A DNA stretch of 64,000 bases from JAUNSR01 sp036655355 (GTDB taxonomy: Bacteria; Bacteroidota; Bacteroidia; Bacteroidales; JAUNSR01), in NCBI GenBank assembly GCA_036655355.1, contig JAVVQG010000013.1, positions 1 through 64,000 of the forward strand. Reading direction: 5' to 3'. The translations under genes and the position numbers were made by a program. Shown here piece after piece: positions 8,164 to 16,594 of this stretch (its first letter is position 1; each line of letters begins with the position of its first letter). The notes under the pieces were generated by a model. That model saw only the letters and a program-made list of their open reading frames with translations. It did not search any database and was not told the origin of the DNA.

Positions 8164-9744
8164 ATGAATCGTTTATTAACATCTCTTATTGTCGTTCTTG
8201 CGGCCGCGAACCTGAATGCACAGCAAATGTCTGAGCTTCCGAAACTCGTGGTCGGAATCACTGTGGACCAGTTAAGAAGCGATTACCTCCATTTCCTTTA
8301 CAATGCATTCGGCGAAAAAGGATTCAAGAGACTGATGCGCGAAGGGGCTCTTTACGAGCATGTCGATTTCGATTTTGACAACCCCGACCGGGCTTCGGCG
8401 ATGGCGACCATCTTCACGGGAGCCTATCCGTATTACAACGGAATCATTGCCAACTCGATCTTCAATCCCGCCAACCTACGGGTTGAATCGGCATTCCACG
8501 ACCCCCGTTTCATGGGGAACTACACCACGCAGACCGTATCGCCTGCACGCATCCTCTCCTCTACGCTGACCGACGAGCTGAAAGTGGCATCGGGCGGTTT
8601 AAGTCAGGTATTCGCCATCGCTCCGAATATGGAACAGGCGCTTATCGGAGCCGGACATGCAGCCAACGGCGCATTCTGGATTGACGATGTAAACGGGAAA
8701 TGGGCCACGACGACATTCTTCAAGGAGGTGCCTTGGTATGTAGAACGCTACAACCGCACCCAGGCTTTGGACAATACGATTGAATCGGCGCAATGGGAAC
8801 CGCTTTTGCCGGTGAGCGCCTATAAGTTCATTCCGTATATGTCTGCCGACTGGAGTTTCAAGCACAACTTCGGCCGTGTCAAGAAAGACCGCTTCCGCAA
8901 TTTCAAAACCAGTGCCCTGGTGAACGATGAGATCAATAAAATGGTTTCACAGTTCCTAAACAACGGTGCATTGGGAAAAAAGAACAATCCCGATTTCCTG
9001 AGCATCACCTACAATGCCGGCGGTTATGCCGATGGCAGCGATCAGGAATACTCATTGGAAACGCAAGACACCTACCTTCGCTTGGATCAGAATATCGGGG
9101 CGTTGCTCGATATGATCGAGAAAACGGTAGGCCTTAACAATACCTTTATTTTCCTCACTTCGTCGGGGAATTTCAATACGGAGGTAAAAGCCGGTTCGAA
9201 CTACAAGGTTCCCACAGGCGAATTCCATCCCAAACGTTGTGCGGCGTTGCTCAACACCTACCTCATGGCTCTTTACGGGCAGGAAAACTGGGTAACCGGT
9301 TACCACAACCAACAGATCTATCTGAATCGCAAGATGATCGAGGATAAGAAGGTGGATCTGAAAGAGATTCAGGTGAAGGCAGCCGAGTTCGTGATTCAGT
9401 TCGCCGGCATCCAGGACGTGGTAACGTCTCATCAGATGCTGCACGGCAACTGGAACAAACAGATCAACAAGTACCGCAACGGTTTTCACCGTAAATTATC
9501 GGGCGATCTGATTCTCTCGATTCAACCGGGATGGGAGATCATTTATGAAGACATCAATTTCAAAAATACAACCGTACGGAAAGACGGCATCCCTGCCCCT
9601 TTGATTCTGTTCGGTCCACAGGTGAAAGCTGAACGGATTTCACGTGTGATTGATGCTACCGAAATAGCTCCGTCTGTTTCGAGAATCCTTCGTATCCGTT
9701 CTCCCAACGCGTGTAATGCTCTGCCTTTGCCGGAAATAAGATAA
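8164..9744 (+). CDS. alkaline-phosphatase-superfamily protein with degenerate metal site
   Basis: A 526-residue secreted protein (signal peptide to about NAQQ, residue 21) of the PafA-like alkaline phosphatase/sulfatase superfamily. The fold is recognisable: LVVGITVDQLRSDYL at the start, ASAMATIFTGAYPYYNGI near the nucleophile region, the SLETQDTYLRLDQNIGALLDMI helix, LILFGPQVKAE, and the terminal EIAPSVSRILRI. The metal-binding residues appear lost: the usual SDHG is SSGN in FIFLTSSGNF, the usual T/S-D-Y-x-G-H is NAGGYADG, and the late His before PLILFG is absent. The nucleophile Thr/Ser region is also atypical. It is probably not a working phosphatase but a binding or structural paralogue. 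It lies between DUF4105 and secA. Confidence 0.75.
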   Translation: MNRLLTSLIVVLAAANLNAQQMSELPKLVVGITVDQLRSDYLHFLYNAFGEKGFKRLMREGALYEHVDFDFDNPDRASAMATIFTGAYPYYNGIIANSIFNPANLRVESAFHDPRFMGNYTTQTVSPARILSSTLTDELKVASGGLSQVFAIAPNMEQALIGAGHAANGAFWIDDVNGKWATTTFFKEVPWYVERYNRTQALDNTIESAQWEPLLPVSAYKFIPYMSADWSFKHNFGRVKKDRFRNFKTSALVNDEINKMVSQFLNNGALGKKNNPDFLSITYNAGGYADGSDQEYSLETQDTYLRLDQNIGALLDMIEKTVGLNNTFIFLTSSGNFNTEVKAGSNYKVPTGEFHPKRCAALLNTYLMALYGQENWVTGYHNQQIYLNRKMIEDKKVDLKEIQVKAAEFVIQFAGIQDVVTSHQMLHGNWNKQINKYRNGFHRKLSGDLILSIQPGWEIIYEDINFKNTTVRKDGIPAPLILFGPQVKAERISRVIDATEIAPSVSRILRIRSPNACNALPLPEIR

Positions 9745-9834
9745 ATTTTGCTCCGGTAGCACTTTGTTGGCATACTTTTTGATAAAATATGCCCGAGGTA
9801 ACTCCTTTATAGTGCGAATACCATCAATTTAATT

Positions 9835-9842
9835 TATTTTTG
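9835..9842 (+). promoter_or_regulatory. -7 box for secA
   Basis: TATTTTTG, an exact TAnnTTTG match, 58 bases before the secA start codon at 9901. Transcription would begin near 9850. Confidence 0.6.
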
Positions 9843-9900
9843 CAGTGCCGATATACGCTTTCGGCCTGTGATTCAACGAAAAAACAGAACACTTACATAT

Positions 9901-12900
9901 ATGGGAATAAATGAAATCCTGAAGAAATTCTTCGGAAACAAATCTCAACGAGACATGAAAGAGATCCAGCCGTACGTGGATCGTATCAACGCGGTTTACC
10001 CGGAAATCGAAGCTCTTTCTATCGACGAACTTCGTCAGCGCACCCAAGACGTCATGAAACGTCTTCAGGATGCGGTAGTCTCTGAAAAAGAACAGATTGC
10101 AAAACTTAAAGAGGGAATCGAAGAACTTGACGTTGAAGAACGTGAAAAGAACTGGTCGGAAATCGACCGTTTGGAAAAAGCGGTGATCGACAAGTTCGAG
10201 GAGGTGCTGGACGCGTCTCTTCCAGAGGTTTTCTCTATCGTAAAAAATACAGGATATCGCTTCTCTCAAGCTGACGAGATCGTGGTTACGGCTACGGATT
10301 TTGACCGTGAACTTGCCGTAACGAAAGATTTCGTACGTATCGAGGGTGATAAAGCGATCTACGCTACTACCTGGGGAGCAGGCGGTAACGAGATGAAATG
10401 GGGAATGACCCACTATGACGTTCAGTTGTTCGGTGGTGTGGTTCTTCACAAAGGAAAAATCGCCGAGATGGCTACCGGTGAGGGTAAAACCCTGGTGGCT
10501 ACGCTTCCGGTATTCCTAAATGCCTTGACCCGCAACGGGGTTCACGTGGTAACGGTGAATGACTATTTGGCGAAACGTGACTCGGAGTGGATGGGACCAT
10601 TGTATATGTTCCACGGTCTTTCCGTAGATTGTATCGACCGTCACCAACCTAACTCGGATGCACGTCGTAAAGCATACGAAGCAGACATCACATTCGGTAC
10701 GAATAATGAGTTCGGTTTCGACTATTTGCGTGACAATATGGCAATCAGCCCCAAAGACCTTGTTCAGCGTAAACACAACTACGCGATCGTCGATGAGGTT
10801 GACTCGGTTTTGATTGATGATGCACGTACGCCGTTGATCATCTCGGGTCCGGTACCGAAAGGGGAAGACCAGATGTTCGAAGAATTCTGTCCGCGTGTTG
10901 AAGTGATCGTAAAAGAGCAGCGCATCATGACAACGAAACTTTTGGTGGAAGCGAAACAGAAAATGGCCTCTAACGATGCGAAAGAGCGTGAAGAGGGTGC
11001 ACTGTTGTTGTATCGTTCGTACAAAGGTTTCCCTAAGAATACCGCGATCATCAAATACCTGAGTGAGCCGGGCGTAAAAGCTGCGATGTTGAAATGCGAG
11101 GAGTTGTATATGGCAGACAATATGCGCCAGATGCATATCGTAACCGATCCGTTGTATTTCGTAATCGACGAGAAACAAAACAGCATCGAGTTGACCGATA
11201 AAGGAAATGACCTTTTGACAGGCAACATGAATGATCCTGAATTCTTCGTATTGCCGGATATCGGTACGATGCTTTCTGAGTTGGAACACTCGGGACTAAG
11301 CGAAGAAGAGAAAGCTGCTAAAAAAGATGAGATGATGCAGAACTATGCCGTGAAGGCGGAGCGCGTGCACACGATCAACCAGCTTTTGAAAGCTTACACG
11401 ATGTTTGAGAAAGACGTAGCTTATGTTGTGATGGACAACAAAGTGAAAATCGTTGACGAACAGACCGGCCGTATCATGGAAGGTCGCCGTTACTCAGATG
11501 GTCTTCACCAAGCGATCGAAGCAAAAGAACGTGTTACGGTGGAAGCCGCTACGCAGACTTTCGCTACCATCACGCTTCAGAACTATTTCCGTATGTACCA
11601 CAAACTTTCGGGTATGACCGGTACTGCAGAAACGGAAGCAGGCGAGCTTTGGGACATCTATAAATTAGACGTGGTTACGATCCCGACAAACCGTCCGATC
11701 GCACGTAAGGATATGAATGACCGCGTTTACAAAACAAAACGCGAAAAATATACAGCCGTAATCGACGAGATCGTACGATTGGTAGAAGCGGGCCGTCCGG
11801 TTCTTGTAGGTACTACTTCGGTAGAGATCTCTGAGTTGTTGGGCAAGATGCTTACCATGCGTAAGATCAAACACAACGTGTTGAATGCGAAACTACACCA
11901 GAAAGAAGCCGATATCGTAGCAACGGCAGGTTTGGCCAGTACGGTGACGATCGCTACCAACATGGCGGGTCGTGGTACCGACATCAAGCTGTCTCAAGCA
12001 GTGAAAGATGCAGGCGGTTTGGCCATCATCGGTACGGAACGTCACGAATCGCGTCGTGTAGACCGCCAGTTGCGTGGTCGTGCGGGACGTCAGGGTGACC
12101 CGGGTTCTTCTGTATTCTATGTATCGCTTGAAGATGATTTGATGCGTTTGTTCTCATCAGACCGTATCGTGAAAGTGATGGATAAACTGGGCTTCGAAGA
12201 GGGTGAGATGATCGAACACAACATGATTTCGAAATCGATCGAGCGTGCTCAGAAGAAAGTGGAAGAGAATAACTTCGGTATCCGTAAACGTTTGCTTGAA
12301 TACGATGACGTGATGAATGCGCAGCGTGAGGTGATCTACACCAAACGTAAACACGCCCTGATGGGTGAGCGTATCGGCATCGACATCATGAACATGATTT
12401 ACGACGCATCGAAAGCAATCGTTGAGGAGTATGCCGAAATGAATGACTTCGAAGGAATGCAACTGGAAGTTTACCGCATCTTTGCAATTGAGATGCCTTT
12501 TGAGGCGGAAGAATTGAAAGGTACGAAACAAGACGAGTTGACTGAGAAGATCTTCGAAGCGGCTATGGCTTCTTTCAAACGCAAAAACGAACACCTTGCA
12601 GAAGTTGCCAATCCGGTGATCTCGCAGGTATACGAACATCAGGGAGCGATGTACGAAAACATCCTGATTCCGATTACAGACGGAAAACGCATGTACAACG
12701 TATCTTGCAACCTGAAAGAAGCGTACGATACGAAATCGAAATCAATCGTGAAAGCGTTCCAGAAATCGATCCTTCTTCACGTAATCGACGAGGCATGGAA
12801 AGAACACTTGCGTGACCTTGACCAGTTGCGTCAGTCTGTTCAGAACGCCAGCTACGAACAGAAAGATCCGCTTTTGATCTACAAACTGGAATCATTCGGT

Positions 12901-13194
12901 CTGTTTAAAACAATGATCGATAACATCAACCGTAAAACAGTTAAAGTACTGATGCGCGGACAGATTCCGGTAAGTCAGCCGGAAGAGGTAAAACAGGCGG
13001 CTCCCGAAGAGCATCAGGACTTCAGCAAGATGAAGACTGAGAAAGATCAGATCGGCGGTACGGGTGTAACGGCTTCACAGAATCCGGAAAAACCTAAAAA
13101 CGAACCGGTACATGCAGAACCGCATATCGGACGTAATGATCTTTGCCCATGCGGAAGCGGCAAGAAATATAAAAACTGTCACGGAGCTCACTAA
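9901..13194 (+). CDS. secA: preprotein translocase ATPase SecA
   Basis: A 1097-residue SecA, the motor that drives unfolded preproteins through SecYEG. The start at 9901 gives the family N-terminus MGINEILKKFFGNKSQRD; the open frame extends eleven codons further upstream without family support. The Walker A motif is in ATGEGKT near residue 195 and the DEVD box near residue 296. Conserved blocks AGRGTDIKL and RQLRGRAGRQGDPGSS follow. The C-terminus ends in a zinc-binding SEC-C motif, LCPCGSGKKYKNCHG. The length, about 200 residues more than E. coli SecA, is normal for Bacteroidetes, which carry insertions. It has its own promoter and terminator. Confidence 0.98.
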   Translation: MGINEILKKFFGNKSQRDMKEIQPYVDRINAVYPEIEALSIDELRQRTQDVMKRLQDAVVSEKEQIAKLKEGIEELDVEEREKNWSEIDRLEKAVIDKFEEVLDASLPEVFSIVKNTGYRFSQADEIVVTATDFDRELAVTKDFVRIEGDKAIYATTWGAGGNEMKWGMTHYDVQLFGGVVLHKGKIAEMATGEGKTLVATLPVFLNALTRNGVHVVTVNDYLAKRDSEWMGPLYMFHGLSVDCIDRHQPNSDARRKAYEADITFGTNNEFGFDYLRDNMAISPKDLVQRKHNYAIVDEVDSVLIDDARTPLIISGPVPKGEDQMFEEFCPRVEVIVKEQRIMTTKLLVEAKQKMASNDAKEREEGALLLYRSYKGFPKNTAIIKYLSEPGVKAAMLKCEELYMADNMRQMHIVTDPLYFVIDEKQNSIELTDKGNDLLTGNMNDPEFFVLPDIGTMLSELEHSGLSEEEKAAKKDEMMQNYAVKAERVHTINQLLKAYTMFEKDVAYVVMDNKVKIVDEQTGRIMEGRRYSDGLHQAIEAKERVTVEAATQTFATITLQNYFRMYHKLSGMTGTAETEAGELWDIYKLDVVTIPTNRPIARKDMNDRVYKTKREKYTAVIDEIVRLVEAGRPVLVGTTSVEISELLGKMLTMRKIKHNVLNAKLHQKEADIVATAGLASTVTIATNMAGRGTDIKLSQAVKDAGGLAIIGTERHESRRVDRQLRGRAGRQGDPGSSVFYVSLEDDLMRLFSSDRIVKVMDKLGFEEGEMIEHNMISKSIERAQKKVEENNFGIRKRLLEYDDVMNAQREVIYTKRKHALMGERIGIDIMNMIYDASKAIVEEYAEMNDFEGMQLEVYRIFAIEMPFEAEELKGTKQDELTEKIFEAAMASFKRKNEHLAEVANPVISQVYEHQGAMYENILIPITDGKRMYNVSCNLKEAYDTKSKSIVKAFQKSILLHVIDEAWKEHLRDLDQLRQSVQNASYEQKDPLLIYKLESFGLFKTMIDNINRKTVKVLMRGQIPVSQPEEVKQAAPEEHQDFSKMKTEKDQIGGTGVTASQNPEKPKNEPVHAEPHIGRNDLCPCGSGKKYKNCHGAH

Positions 13195-13220
13195 TCACTG
13201 AGTTTCGGCAAAACATACAG

Positions 13221-13256
13221 AAAGCGACTGATCCCCACGGATCGGTCGCTTTTTTT
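13221..13256 (+). terminator. secA terminator
   Basis: Stem AAAGCGACTGATCC with GGATCGGTCGCTTT (one G-T wobble) around the loop CCAC, followed by a T run. It is 26 bases beyond the secA stop codon. Confidence 0.92.
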
Positions 13257-13264
13257 AGAATGTC

Positions 13265-13272
13265 TATTTTTG
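13265..13272 (+). promoter_or_regulatory. -7 box for folB
   Basis: TATTTTTG, an exact TAnnTTTG match just past the secA terminator and 31 bases before the folB start codon. Confidence 0.6.
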
Positions 13273-13303
13273 TAGAAACATTTTCATCAAAAACAATGTC
13301 GTT

Positions 13304-13678
13304 ATGGAGTCTTTTATCGAACTGGAACATGTGAAGTTTTTCGCTTATCACGGCGTGATGCCCCAAGAGCGTATCGTAGGAAATAATTTCGAAGTGAACC
13401 TGCGCATCCGAGTGGATTTTAAAGAAGCCCTTGATAGTGATTTACTCGATAACACGATCAGTTATGCCGATGTGTATGAAGTGATCAAAAAGGAGATGAT
13501 GATCCCCTCCGATCTGATTGAACATGTAGCGGGACGAATCTTACGTGCACTAACGGCTACTTGGCCGACCATCGAAGGCATCGAACTGAAAGTATCCAAA
13601 ATCAATCCGCCGATTCCCGGCGATGTGGAACGTGCCTCGGTCATCCTGAAATGGAATAAACCGACAGCAGGTTGCTAA
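13304..13678 (+). CDS. folB: dihydroneopterin aldolase FolB
   Basis: A 124-residue protein of normal length for dihydroneopterin aldolase, which converts 7,8-dihydroneopterin to 6-hydroxymethyl-dihydropterin and glycolaldehyde in folate synthesis. Family features are the opening IELEHVKFFAYHGVMPQE, with the tyrosine and histidine of the active site, the TISYADVYEVI block that binds substrate, and KINPPIPGDVERASV carrying the catalytic lysine. It is a single-gene transcript between the secA terminator and the ssrA promoter. Confidence 0.93.
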   Translation: MESFIELEHVKFFAYHGVMPQERIVGNNFEVNLRIRVDFKEALDSDLLDNTISYADVYEVIKKEMMIPSDLIEHVAGRILRALTATWPTIEGIELKVSKINPPIPGDVERASVILKWNKPTAGC

Positions 13679-13758
13679 AAGCGATCAACTTAAACACTAT
13701 TTGGTTTATTTTTACCATATCTCCCGAAGAGTTATTTTTCCGAATCGGAAACTTATCG

Positions 13759-13766
13759 TATCTTTG
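13759..13766 (+). promoter_or_regulatory. -7 box for ssrA
   Basis: TATCTTTG, an exact TAnnTTTG match 37 bases before the mature 5' end of the tmRNA. This leaves a short leader of about 30 bases to be trimmed. Confidence 0.65.
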
Positions 13767-13802
13767 TATCAATAATGAAGCACTAAGCTTCGCCGGAAAA
13801 TC

Positions 13803-14196
13803 GGGGCTGACCGGTTTTGACAGCGGGTAGAAGTGGTGTGTAAGCATGCAGAGAGATGTCATCTATCTCTTTAATCCATGGTGGCAAAATTTTAATTGGC
13901 GAAAATAACTACGCTCTTGCTGCTTAATCGAATCACAGTAGATTAGCTTAATCTCTGCCCAAGGTGGTAGAGACGAGACATCACCCGGATGCTGTTGATC
14001 CGAAGCGTTCCGAACCGGTGGTGCAGTAATATCGGAAATAGTCTTCTTCGGCTTCGAGGAGAAGATGAAATTAAGAAGCTAAGGTTTGCATTGGTGGCTT
14101 CGGTCTTGTGTAAACACGAAAATGAAGGCGAAGATAAGCATGTAGAAAGCTCATTAGTTCCCTGTTTGGACGAGAGTTCGAATCTCTCCAGCTCCA
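13803..14196 (+). ncRNA. ssrA: transfer-messenger RNA (tmRNA)
   Basis: The tmRNA rescues stalled ribosomes and tags the truncated protein for degradation. The 5' end GGGGCTGACCGGTTTTGACA is the conserved tmRNA opening. The 5' GGGGCTG pairs with CAGCTCC at 14189-14195 to form the acceptor stem, next to a T-arm with GTTCGAATC. The tag reading frame is 13898-13927, GGC GAA AAT AAC TAC GCT CTT GCT GCT TAA, encoding GENNYALAA, the type found in Porphyromonas relatives. CCA is not encoded. The last bases form the core of the prophage attachment site, so the 3' end of this functional gene is supplied by phage DNA. Confidence 0.96.
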
Positions 14197-14273
14197 CACG
14201 TTTTACGAAACACCTGATAATCAGACACTTACATAACCGTAATTGTCTGATTATTTTTTTATAATTGTATATC
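14181..14273 (+). repeat. attL: ssrA core plus phage-borne terminator
   Basis: AATCTCTCCAGCTCCACAC (14181-14199) is identical to 54657-54675. The next 74 bases run collinearly with those after the right copy: 25 of 40 positions match, then the last 34 bases (14240-14273) are identical to 54716-54749. The segment forms a terminator stem TAATCAGACA / TGTCTGATTA followed by seven T, serving the tmRNA. Confidence 0.88.
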
Positions 14274-14289
14274 ATCGCCAAAACACAAT

Positions 14290-15531
14290 ATGGTACGTCG
14301 AAAAAGCATTGTAATTCTTCCGGTATTACGCGATTGTAAAGGGAATATGGAACAGCAATGGTTTGTTGAATTTTCTATCCGGGATCCACGGACTGATAAG
14401 ATGGTTCGCAAGCGATATTATATCCCGCAGAAGCTCTCTGCAACAGAACGCGTGAAACACGGTGAAAAACTGATTGCTGAACTAACTGATAAATTGAATG
14501 TAGGGTGGACTCCTTTCGACCGAGAGGATGTTATCTATGAAGACCAGCTGGAGTATAATCGAATTGCTAAAATTTATGGCAAACGGAAATCCGGTAACAA
14601 TACACTGAGAAAAATATGTAATGATTACCTGGAGGTGAAGAAACTCGAAGTCAATCAAAAGACATATGTGTGCTACCAATCCAAATACCGTGTAATTTGT
14701 CAGTATTTTGACCTGGCCGGATACGGATCTATCGATGTCTCCGGGATCACTCGTGACATGATTGTCACCTTCCTGCGAACAATTGCCCATGAACGGAATC
14801 TTTCGGTGATATCGGTCGCAAAATACCAACAGATTGTTTACTCGTTATTTAGCTACTGCATCCGAGACCGGAAATTGATCAAAGAAAATCCCGTCTATGA
14901 GATACCCAAAATAGGCATCGTTAAGGACGAAGCTCCGCTCCCATTCACCCCTGAAGATCGTGAGCGGCTCGCGGAAGAGATCCGAAAAAAAGACCCCTGG
15001 CTTTGGTTGGCCTGTCAATTTATGTATTACACGGCCCTGCGTCCAGGAAACGAAATACGGTTACTCAAGGTCGGCCAAATTAATATGCGCCAAAAGACGG
15101 TAACGGTTATGGCCACTAAAGCAAAGAATCAAAAAAGGGAAACGATAGATATACCGGATCAATTACACCATCAACTGAAGAATGTCTACTTGATCCAGAA
15201 TTACCACAAAGATCATTATGTGTTCGGATCTGCAGGGATTCCCGGTGAAAAGCCTCTTGGCCTGAATACAATGTATAATCGTTTCTCGGCAATTCGAGAT
15301 CAACTTAATATATCGCCTTCCTTTAAATTCTATTCTTGGAAGCACACTGGAGCAACAGCATTGACCTCTGTCAATGTTTCTCCATACGAACTACAAAGAC
15401 ACCTACGACACAAATCCCTGGCCACGACCGAGCATTATATACGCAAGCGATTGGGTCAGAATAGCCAAAAGATCAAACATGAGTTCCCGGATATCATTCC
15501 TGATCCCGAGAACCATGATAAATCAGAGTAA
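14290..15531 (+). CDS. int: prophage tyrosine-recombinase integrase
   Basis: A 413-residue integrase of the phage/conjugative-element tyrosine recombinase family that catalyses site-specific recombination at the ssrA 3' end. An N-terminal arm-binding region is followed by a core-binding SAM-like domain (about residues 100-195) and the catalytic domain (about 215-390). Catalytic residues seen are Arg251 in YTALRPGNE, His352 in SWKHTGATAL, His374 in LRHKS and nucleophile Tyr383 in TTEHYI. The HxxR box reads HTGA, so its arginine is replaced, a variant I believe recurs in Bacteroidetes integrases. The gene starts 16 bases after the attL repeat, reading into the phage. Confidence 0.93.
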   Translation: MVRRKSIVILPVLRDCKGNMEQQWFVEFSIRDPRTDKMVRKRYYIPQKLSATERVKHGEKLIAELTDKLNVGWTPFDREDVIYEDQLEYNRIAKIYGKRKSGNNTLRKICNDYLEVKKLEVNQKTYVCYQSKYRVICQYFDLAGYGSIDVSGITRDMIVTFLRTIAHERNLSVISVAKYQQIVYSLFSYCIRDRKLIKENPVYEIPKIGIVKDEAPLPFTPEDRERLAEEIRKKDPWLWLACQFMYYTALRPGNEIRLLKVGQINMRQKTVTVMATKAKNQKRETIDIPDQLHHQLKNVYLIQNYHKDHYVFGSAGIPGEKPLGLNTMYNRFSAIRDQLNISPSFKFYSWKHTGATALTSVNVSPYELQRHLRHKSLATTEHYIRKRLGQNSQKIKHEFPDIIPDPENHDKSE

Positions 15532-15536
15532 AGTGT

Positions 15537-15544
15537 TATCTTTG
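15537..15544 (+). promoter_or_regulatory. -7 box of the candidate small RNA
   Basis: TATCTTTG, an exact TAnnTTTG match beginning five bases after the integrase stop codon. A start point seven or so bases further would fall at the first base of the stem described in the next entry. Confidence 0.5.
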
Positions 15545-15548
15545 TGGT

Positions 15549-15634
15549 GCCAACAAATACACCACCGGATGGCTTTGCTTAATCCGGGTGAACAGAACTC
15601 CGCAGCGGCGGAGTTTCTGGTGTTTTTTGTTGGC
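15549..15634 (+). ncRNA. candidate cloverleaf-shaped phage small RNA
   Basis: An 86-base stretch with nested pairing. The outer stem is GCCAACAAA (15549-15557) with TTTGTTGGC (15626-15634), continued by ACACCA (15559-15564) with TGGTGT (15618-15623). Inside are two hairpins: CCGGAT (15565-15570) with ATCCGG (15582-15587), and AACTCCGC (15596-15603) with GCGGAGTT (15608-15615) around a four-base loop. A promoter box lies just upstream and a strong terminator 33 bases downstream, with no open frame of note. The shape suggests a regulatory RNA or a processed structured leader. I do not recognise a family. Confidence 0.5.
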
Positions 15635-15663
15635 GCATAAACGTTGTTCATCCGGATGATACA

Positions 15664-15697
15664 TAAAAAAAGGGAGCTGTAATGGCTCCCTTTTTTG
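15664..15697. terminator. bidirectional terminator between integrase/RNA and dam
   Basis: AAAAAAGGGAGC pairs with GCTCCCTTTTTT around a short loop, with T runs in both directions. It can end rightward transcripts (integrase or small RNA) and the leftward dam transcript, whose stop codon is at 15699. Confidence 0.88.
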
Positions 15698-15698
15698 T

Positions 15699-16478
15699 TT
15701 AATAATTCATTGTTAGAACTTCAATCTTCTTCCGTGATGACGTGCCTACATCGATATTCATGGTCTTTTTGACCATCTTCCACCCAAACTTTTGCGCGTA
15801 TTCCTGCAGCAATTCGGAAGGATAGCTGCTCAAGAGAAATTTACCCTCGATTTTCGACAAAGCCTCGAGTAACATTCGATAATCTTCCTCTGTATATCCA
15901 TCATAATGTCCACAATCCGAGTTGTAGTAAGGTGGATCACAATAGAAAAACGCATCTTTATGGTCTCGGCTTCCGATAATTCTCAAGGCATCCGTACATT
16001 CCAATTGAGCCTCCTTGAGTCTTTGTGCTGCCTGCTGTAACTCCTCCCTTCTGTTATTCATACGACAGACGGAAGAGCTCTTCTGTTTGTCATATCCCCA
16101 GGTGGATGACAGTTGGCCACTGAATCCCTGCATCGACAGTACCCAAAGAGCCCATGCTCTTTTGACGTCCGTGAATAAATGAGGGTAATTGTATATTGCC
16201 CATGCGTCATTGAATTCACTTCGACTGTACAGCGTCGAATTAATTTCATATAACAGATCCTCCTGTTTGTTGGCCAGGATCCGGTAAAAATTGATTAACT
16301 CTTTATTCGTGTCATTCAACACCTCACATTTTACTGGCTCCTTGGCGAAAAAGACAGCTGCACCTCCAGAAAAGGGTTCGCAATATAGTGTGTGCGGTGG
16401 CATCATCTCTAAAATCGTCGCTGTTAGCTTTTGTTTCCCACCATAATAGGTAATAGGAGTTCTCCCCATTTTCTTCAT
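15699..16478 (-). CDS. dam: phage Dam-type DNA adenine methyltransferase
   Basis: A 259-residue alpha-class N6-adenine methyltransferase. The N-terminal TPITYYGGKQKL and the FSGGAAVFFAK block form the S-adenosylmethionine-binding motif I. Motif IV is DPPYYNS near residue 180 of this protein. No restriction endonuclease lies alongside, so it is probably an orphan enzyme that protects phage DNA or marks replication state. The start at 16478 (MKKMGRTPITYYGGK) suits the family; an ATG at 16529 would add 17 residues. It reads leftward at the far end of the phage late region, separated from the DGR by about 115 bases. Confidence 0.9.
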   Translation of the reverse strand: MKKMGRTPITYYGGKQKLTATILEMMPPHTLYCEPFSGGAAVFFAKEPVKCEVLNDTNKELINFYRILANKQEDLLYEINSTLYSRSEFNDAWAIYNYPHLFTDVKRAWALWVLSMQGFSGQLSSTWGYDKQKSSSVCRMNNRREELQQAAQRLKEAQLECTDALRIIGSRDHKDAFFYCDPPYYNSDCGHYDGYTEEDYRMLLEALSKIEGKFLLSSYPSELLQEYAQKFGWKMVKKTMNIDVGTSSRKKIEVLTMNY

Positions 16479-16594
16479 ATCATTCGTATTAATGTAATTA
16501 CTTGCTTTGCTTACATTGATACGCAACAAATATATTTACCTATCTCAATATAAATGAGGACAAAAAAAAGGGGACATAAATATGCCCCCTTTGC

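Noticed and set aside
8164..9744. Working alkaline phosphatase or sulfatase
   Set aside because: The metal-binding sequence blocks are not preserved, so the gene was named by fold only.
14181..14199. A second tRNA gene at the attachment site
   Set aside because: The T-arm and acceptor-like sequence belongs to the tmRNA. No separate tRNA cloverleaf was found here or elsewhere in the window.
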